Of a DNA stretch of 45,232 nt, positions 40,618 through 45,232 are shown piece after piece; the first letter of the stretch is position 1; each line of letters opens with the position of its first letter. Under the pieces are notes generated by a model. That model ran no database searches and was not told the origin of the DNA. It saw only the letters and a list, made by a program, of their open reading frames with translations. The DNA comes from an uncultured Eubacterium sp. Its GTDB lineage: Bacteria > Bacillota > Clostridia > Peptostreptococcales > Anaerovoracaceae. The translations under genes were made by a program, and so were the position numbers. Where the stretch lies: positions 1 to 45,232 of the forward strand of contig CABUXV010000015.1 of assembly GCA_902495595.1 (NCBI GenBank). Reading direction: 5' to 3'.

Positions 40618-42054
40618 ATGAGAATTTTTGATACTAATGTTCAGGAGTTGAAATACAAAGTGCTGACCGAGCTTTCCCGCCAGACATGGAAGGGAAAGGA
40701 TGCCTTTTCTGTATTTAACGATATAGCAAATCAAATAGTAAAAAAAGGGGAACCTGCTATGAGCTGCTGTATATATAAAGACAGAGCAATAGTAGCCGAG
40801 AGAATAAGAATCGCTCTGGGAGGAAACGAGGATAATCCCAATGTAATACAGGTAATCGATATAGCATGTGACGAGTGTCCCGAAGCAGGTCATGTAGTAA
40901 CGGATTTGTGCAGAGGATGTCTTGCGCACAGCTGCGTCAATGTGTGCAGGCTGAATGCAATAACCATAGACCATAATCAGAAAGCTCATATAGATAAAAG
41001 CAAGTGTGTGGAATGCGGAAAATGCGCGAAAGCATGTCCGTATAATGCAATAACGAATTTTAAGAGACCGTGTGAGCGGGCATGTAAGATAGATGCTATA
41101 CATATGGCGGCGGACGGTGTTGCACAGATAGATGAAAACAAATGTATTGCCTGCGGCGCATGTGTGTATCAGTGTCCTTTCGGGGCTACTTTGGATGTAT
41201 CGAGTATAACGGATATAATAAAGACTATAATATCCAGTGAGAATAATGAGAAATACAGAGTACATGCTATAGTGGCGCCTGCGATAGCAGGTCAGTTTAA
41301 GTATGCCAAACAGGGGCAGATAATATCAGCAATAAGGGAACTTGGATTTTTTGCTGTTGAAGAAGTTGCTCTCGGAGCTGATATAGTGGCATATAAGGAG
41401 GCGGAAGAGCTTAGAGAAAAGAAATTCTTAACATCATCATGCTGTCCTGCCTTTGTGAAATATATAAAGATAAAGTTTCCGGAGCTTGCCGGTAATATCT
41501 CGGGGAATCTTTCCCCTATGGCAGAGACCGGTAAATTTATAAAGTCAATGGACCCGGAAGCAAAGGTGGTGTTCATTGGACCGTGTACTGCTAAAAAGAG
41601 CGAAGTTAAAGACCCTGAGGTAAACAAGTACGTAGATTACGTAATGACTTTTGAAGAACTGCAGGCGATGATAGACAGCAGAGATATTGAAGTGGAAAAA
41701 CTTCCTGAAACGGAACTGGACAGCGCAACGTATTTCGGCAGGATTTTTGCCAGAAGCGGAGGCCTTACGGAGGCTGTTGCGGAAGCCGTTAAAGAGCAGA
41801 ACGCAGAAGATTTTGAATTCAATCCTATAGTATGTGACGGAGTGGATGACTGTAAATCTGCCCTTTTAAGAGCAAGCAAAGGTTTGCTTAAAAACAATTT
41901 CATAGAAGGAATGATTTGTGAAAACGGATGCATCGGCGGCGCAGCATGTCTAAGTCATGGAAATGCCGATAAGAGAGAAATAGACAAATATGGAGAAAAA
42001 TCAGGCAACAAAGAAATGAAAACAGTTGTGGAAAATGCCGGCGTGTTGAAATAG
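40618..42054 (+). CDS. [FeFe] hydrogenase, group B-like
   Basis: 478 residues. The N-terminal part carries several iron-sulfur sites (CDECPEAG, CRGCLAHSCVNVC, CVECGKCAKACP, CERAC, CIACGACVYQCP). The H-cluster domain has variant motifs: L1 TSSCCPAF near 271 (not TSCCPGW), L2 GPCTAKKSE near 320, and L3 ENGCIGGAACLSHG near 434 (not MACPGGCxxGGGQP). All four cluster cysteines remain. These variants fit group B enzymes, whose partner is probably ferredoxin. GGAGA at 40603 selects the ATG at 40618 rather than 40555. It stands alone between two terminators, unlike the flavoprotein-linked hydA. Confidence 0.88.
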   Translation: MRIFDTNVQELKYKVLTELSRQTWKGKDAFSVFNDIANQIVKKGEPAMSCCIYKDRAIVAERIRIALGGNEDNPNVIQVIDIACDECPEAGHVVTDLCRGCLAHSCVNVCRLNAITIDHNQKAHIDKSKCVECGKCAKACPYNAITNFKRPCERACKIDAIHMAADGVAQIDENKCIACGACVYQCPFGATLDVSSITDIIKTIISSENNEKYRVHAIVAPAIAGQFKYAKQGQIISAIRELGFFAVEEVALGADIVAYKEAEELREKKFLTSSCCPAFVKYIKIKFPELAGNISGNLSPMAETGKFIKSMDPEAKVVFIGPCTAKKSEVKDPEVNKYVDYVMTFEELQAMIDSRDIEVEKLPETELDSATYFGRIFARSGGLTEAVAEAVKEQNAEDFEFNPIVCDGVDDCKSALLRASKGLLKNNFIEGMICENGCIGGAACLSHGNADKREIDKYGEKSGNKEMKTVVENAGVLK

Positions 42055-42057
42055 TGA

Positions 42058-42092
42058 AAAGGAATAATGTATATATACATTATTCCTTTGTT
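42058..42092 (+). terminator. Terminator after the group B hydrogenase
   Basis: A 32-base perfect palindrome centred near 42073, arms AAAGGAATAATGTATA and its complement, followed by GTTT. It is AT-rich, so moderate strength. Confidence 0.75.
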
Positions 42093-42114
42093 TATTATGA
42101 GAAAAATATAATTT

Positions 42115-42137
42115 ATGATATTTACGGAATATCAACG
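42115..42137. repeat. Nested-hairpin dispersed element, partial copy D
   Basis: GATATTTACGGAATATCAA (42117-42135) differs in one base from the first hairpin of copies B and C. The rest of the element is not recognisable after CAAC; TTTGATATTC near 42174 could be the far boundary. Like A and B it follows directly after a hydrogenase or racemase gene terminator. Confidence 0.55.
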
Positions 42138-42272
42138 TGTCTTTCAAGGACTTTTTTGCTCCTTAAAATTACTTTGATATTCATTTTACTTATCAAATTG
42201 TTTTACGTCTTAAGGGAAAGATCACAAAAACTGATGTTGAAAGGGAGATTTTTAGTATATCATATACTATGA

Positions 42273-43598
42273 TTAATATATATTGTATTTCCTGAGCAGT
42301 CTTGCTGCCCTGGTTTGCGTTATTCCAAGCGCTGAAGCTACTTTTCGTGAACTGCTGTGATGCTTATAGGTTTCAGATAATATTTCTTTTTCAAATTGTG
42401 CAACAGCCGCGTCAAAATCCTGTGTGTTGTTTACTTTTACAGAGGTATGAGGCAAATGTATCTCTTCGTTATCTTTATCATGAAGCGGAGGAATATCTTC
42501 TGCTGTAATAATATTGAACGTGGAGGTAATGATGGAACGTTCTATAAGATATTGTAATTCTCTTATGTTTCCGGGCCATTTATACATTTTTAATATATTT
42601 TTTGCCTGAAGAGAGATAGATTTTGATGTATTGAATTTTTTATTATAATACTCTATAAAATAATCTATTATGGGTTCTATGGCATCAACCCTTTCTCTTA
42701 ACGGCGGAATAAAAAATTCAACAACTCTAAGTCTATAGTAGAGATCTTCTCTGAACCTTTTTTCTCTTACTTGTTGCTTTAAGTCTGTATTTGTAGCTGA
42801 AATTATACGGACATCTACGGTTTTGCTGGTTAAAGAACCGACCGGTGTAAAAGTCTTTTCCTGTACGAATTGTAAAAGTTTAGTTTGTACATTGTAAGGA
42901 AGAACTCCTATTTCATCGAGAAATAAGGTGCCTTTATCGGCAAGTTCCACTAAACCGCGTTTACCTTTGCTGTTTGCGTTTGTGAATGCTCCGGATACGT
43001 ATCCGAAGAGTTCCGATTCTATAAGATTATCCGGAATTACGCTGCAGTTTATTGTTATAAAAGCCTCATTGCAACGACCGCTGTGATTGTGTATATATTT
43101 GGCAAGGGTTGTTTTTCCTGTGCTGGATTCTCCTATTAGCAATATAGTTGAATCAAAATAGGCTATGCGGGATATTGTCTTGTTTATTTCGTGCATAGAA
43201 GTATCCGACAGCACTATATCATCAAATGATTCTGAAGAGCTGTAAGTGTTTGTCTGATTTGTATTGGGAGGAAGCTCCTGGATTGTTTCCATATAGTAAA
43301 AATTTTTAGTATTTTCATCATATATGGGATGTGTCTCCGCATATACTTGCTTATTTTCATTTGAGATGGTGCTTTTATATACTTGCTTTGATTTGCGGAT
43401 AGAATCTAAAAGGCAGGAATGTGTTGTATATAATGAATCCATATTTTTATATGGCATGTTAAGATTATTATCGTTTATGTTAAACATTTTAGAAGCGGCC
43501 TTGTTATACATACGGAGGTTGCCGCTGCTGTCGAAAATACAAAGTGAAAGGTTTAGTGTATTTATGAAGTCCTGATATATATTGTTGTTGCAATTCAT
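42273..43598 (-). CDS. Sigma-54-type activator with PAS and TyrR-like helix-turn-helix
   Basis: 441 residues. N-terminal PAS (about 5-110), AAA+ domain with Walker A GESSTGKT (about 152), Walker B LFLDEIG, and a C-terminal helix-turn-helix of the TyrR type (FEKEILSETYKHHSSSRKVASALGITQTRAARLLRKY). The sigma-54 contact loop reads GAFTNA (about 202), where GAFTGA is expected; the last Gly is Asn. It may thus act weakly or not at all on sigma-54. GGAGG 5 bases before the ATG at 43598 rules out the earlier in-frame ATGs. It is divergent from the M20 gene, 94 bases away, and probably regulates it. I see no -24/-12 promoter in that gap. Confidence 0.88.
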   Translation of the reverse strand: MNCNNNIYQDFINTLNLSLCIFDSSGNLRMYNKAASKMFNINDNNLNMPYKNMDSLYTTHSCLLDSIRKSKQVYKSTISNENKQVYAETHPIYDENTKNFYYMETIQELPPNTNQTNTYSSSESFDDIVLSDTSMHEINKTISRIAYFDSTILLIGESSTGKTTLAKYIHNHSGRCNEAFITINCSVIPDNLIESELFGYVSGAFTNANSKGKRGLVELADKGTLFLDEIGVLPYNVQTKLLQFVQEKTFTPVGSLTSKTVDVRIISATNTDLKQQVREKRFREDLYYRLRVVEFFIPPLRERVDAIEPIIDYFIEYYNKKFNTSKSISLQAKNILKMYKWPGNIRELQYLIERSIITSTFNIITAEDIPPLHDKDNEEIHLPHTSVKVNNTQDFDAAVAQFEKEILSETYKHHSSSRKVASALGITQTRAARLLRKYNIY

Positions 43599-43692
43599 AA
43601 AAACCTCCGATAACATATAGATAAGATTATAGATGCTTATATTATAATACAATCAGAATTAAAGAAAAAGCAAGCATAATAATGGAGGACAT

Positions 43693-45081
43693 ATGATTTT
43701 TAATAAAGAAATAGATAAATATAAAAATGATATAATAAAGGCAACGAGAGACTTGGTAATGATACCAACAGTAAAAAAGGCCCCTAAGGAAGGCTGTCCT
43801 TTTGGTAATGATGTGGCGCGGGGTCTGAAATATGTCTTGGATTTGGCTGAATCTCTTGGATATACTACAAAAAATCTTGATGGACTTTGCGGATATGCGG
43901 AATATGGTACAGGAGAACTTTATATCGGCATATTTGGACATGTGGATGTTGCATATGAAAATGAAAAAGAATGGGAGCACAATCCATATGGAGCAGAAGT
44001 TGATAATGACAAGATGTATGGAAGCGGAGTAGTTGATAAAGGTGCATTGATAGCCAGCCTATATGCGATTAAAGCAATAATTGATTCAAATAAAACCATG
44101 GAACGTAAAATACGTATAATTATCGGTACTGATAACAGACTTGGATATCTCGATATGAAACATTATCTCAGCAAAGAAAATCCGCCTCTTGCAGGTATTG
44201 CTATTGATGGATATTTTCCTGTTACATATGCAGAAGTTGCGGTTGCCATGATGAAATATGAGACAGAAATAAATTTAAAGGGTGAGGAACATATAGAATA
44301 TATTACCGGTGGGAAGGCTGTTAATGTGGTTCCAGATTACTGCCGGGCCAAAATAATTACAGAACGAAAAAATTTGGATGAAAAGATTAGATGTTTTGCA
44401 GAGGACAATCAGCTTGAAGTTAATACAACCGTATTTGAGGAAGGTATAATACTGGAAACATATGGCATATCAAGACACTCTGCTTATATTGATAGCGGGG
44501 TGAATGCAGTTATTGTTATGCTGCAAGTTTTACAGTTTATAAATATAGGCAATCAAAAGTTTAAGGAGATTGTGAGATATTTATACGAAATATTCGGTGT
44601 GGATTACAGAGGGAAAACAATAGGCATTGCATATAAAGATAGTTTTTCCGGAGAACTTACAATGAATTTGGGAGAAATTAATTTAGAAAACAATTTATTG
44701 TCTGTTTCGTTTGACGGAAGATTTCCGGTAACATGTAATTACAGAAAAGCTATGGAGGAAATAGATAAAAGTATGATTAGCTATGGATTCTTGAAGAAAG
44801 AATGTAATTATTGGCCTCCCATATATTTTCACATAGATAATTTTCTTATAAAGGCATTGCTTGAATCTTATAAAGAGGTGACAAAAGAGGAGGGCGAACC
44901 ATATTGCAGCAGAACGGCGAGTTATGCAGTAGGAATTCCAAACATTGCAGCGTTTGGGGCTGCTGTTCCCGGAAGGATACCTCACTGGGACAGTAAAGAT
45001 GAATTTATAGGCATTGAAGAATTGCATAGAACTTCAAAAATATATGCTAGCGCAATTTATAGAATGTGCAATGACATATAG
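43693..45081 (+). CDS. M20-family dipeptidase homologue with altered active site
   Basis: 462 residues, resembling PepV/Sapep Mn-dependent dipeptidases across the full length. Kept: GHVDV (H83, D85), the bridging Asp in SGVVDKGA (about D115), the Asp in IDGYFP (about D171) and a C-terminal His in PHWDSKDEF (about H430). Changed: the GTDEE motif reads GTDNR (N148, R149), so both the catalytic base Glu and the metal-ligand Glu are gone. It may be inactive or have a new role, for instance ligand binding. The ATG has a GGAGG site. It is probably controlled by the divergent activator. The window ends shortly after. Confidence 0.8.
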   Translation: MIFNKEIDKYKNDIIKATRDLVMIPTVKKAPKEGCPFGNDVARGLKYVLDLAESLGYTTKNLDGLCGYAEYGTGELYIGIFGHVDVAYENEKEWEHNPYGAEVDNDKMYGSGVVDKGALIASLYAIKAIIDSNKTMERKIRIIIGTDNRLGYLDMKHYLSKENPPLAGIAIDGYFPVTYAEVAVAMMKYETEINLKGEEHIEYITGGKAVNVVPDYCRAKIITERKNLDEKIRCFAEDNQLEVNTTVFEEGIILETYGISRHSAYIDSGVNAVIVMLQVLQFINIGNQKFKEIVRYLYEIFGVDYRGKTIGIAYKDSFSGELTMNLGEINLENNLLSVSFDGRFPVTCNYRKAMEEIDKSMISYGFLKKECNYWPPIYFHIDNFLIKALLESYKEVTKEEGEPYCSRTASYAVGIPNIAAFGAAVPGRIPHWDSKDEFIGIEELHRTSKIYASAIYRMCNDI

Positions 45082-45129
45082 TGAGCTAATAATGATTCAA
45101 AAGAATTATTGAGCTGAAAACGATTCGGT

Positions 45130-45160
45130 AAAGCGAGCTGATTTTAGCTCGCTTTTTTAT
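45130..45160 (+). terminator. Terminator after the M20 gene
   Basis: AAAGCGAGCT (45130-45139), loop GATTTT, AGCTCGCTTT (45146-45155), then TTT. A strong hairpin with T-runs on the plus side. Confidence 0.9.
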
Positions 45161-45232
45161 TTTTTAGTTATTGAGGAGAAACTATTTAGCAAATTAATTA
45201 AAAAATAAAGAGTAATAAGGCAAATTAATGTA

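Noticed and set aside
42054..42272. 72-residue ORF after the group B hydrogenase
   Set aside because: It begins in the terminator palindrome, covers repeat copy D and has no ribosome site or recognisable features.

Overview
The window looks like part of the chromosome of a low-to-moderate GC, strictly anaerobic Clostridia-type member of the Bacillota. The evidence is two [FeFe] hydrogenases plus a TM1266-type hydrogenase-system regulator, a biotin-dependent acyl-CoA decarboxylase set, an F-type ATP synthase with a Na+-type c-subunit signature, ScpAB, strong GGAGG ribosome binding sites, a tRNA-Trp T-box leader and sigma-54 regulators. The exact genus cannot be read from the sequence; Eubacteriales of the Anaerovoracaceae/Family XIII kind is a guess.

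Layout. 1-228 is the end of glyA. 956-3392 is a carboxyltransferase / OadG-like / biotin-carrier operon. 3513-5301 is coaX-dusB. 5419-8987 is a NuoF/GltD-type flavoprotein fusion overlapping an [FeFe] hydrogenase. 9607-11586 pairs a D-aspartate-ligase-like ATP-grasp enzyme with an aspartate racemase. 12062-13998 is a PadR-DUF1700-DUF4097 envelope-stress-like operon, followed by a convergent Hpt protein. 14603-19065 carries a prepilin peptidase, truA, dCMP deaminase, a TagO/WecA-type transferase and a MATE transporter. 19261-26124 is atpIBEFHAGDC, followed by the TM1266-like gene. A FeoB membrane part without a GTPase domain lies on the minus strand (26823-28055), divergent from a radical SAM gene, scpAB, a D-Ala-D-Ala carboxypeptidase and a PyrK-like iron-sulfur flavoprotein. 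32708-34629 is a Trp T-box leader and a stand-alone trpB2. 36204-40416 is a sigma-54 activator and its probable target operon (GPH transporter plus nitrilase-family amidohydrolase). The right end has a group-B-like [FeFe] hydrogenase, a second sigma-54-type activator and an M20 peptidase homologue whose active site looks damaged.

How the parts fit. The acyl-CoA decarboxylase and ATP synthase suggest Na+-coupled energy metabolism. The hydrogenases would dispose of or use reducing equivalents. The ligase-racemase pair suggests D-Asp cross-bridges in peptidoglycan.

The most unusual content is intergenic. Three arrays (338-596, 9186-9444, 26534-26792) each contain four dyads, ATCCAAAA-N18-TTTTGGAT. 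In all three the spacer is exactly 18 bp and the unit starts are 72, 73 and 72 bp apart, although most of the sequence between the motifs has diverged. I do not recognise this element. A second dispersed family (9047-9160, 11646-11757, 33093-33192, partial at 42115-42137) folds as nested hairpins with compensatory changes between copies; one copy sits inside the trpB2 leader. Statements about families rest on recognised motifs only; no database search was run.
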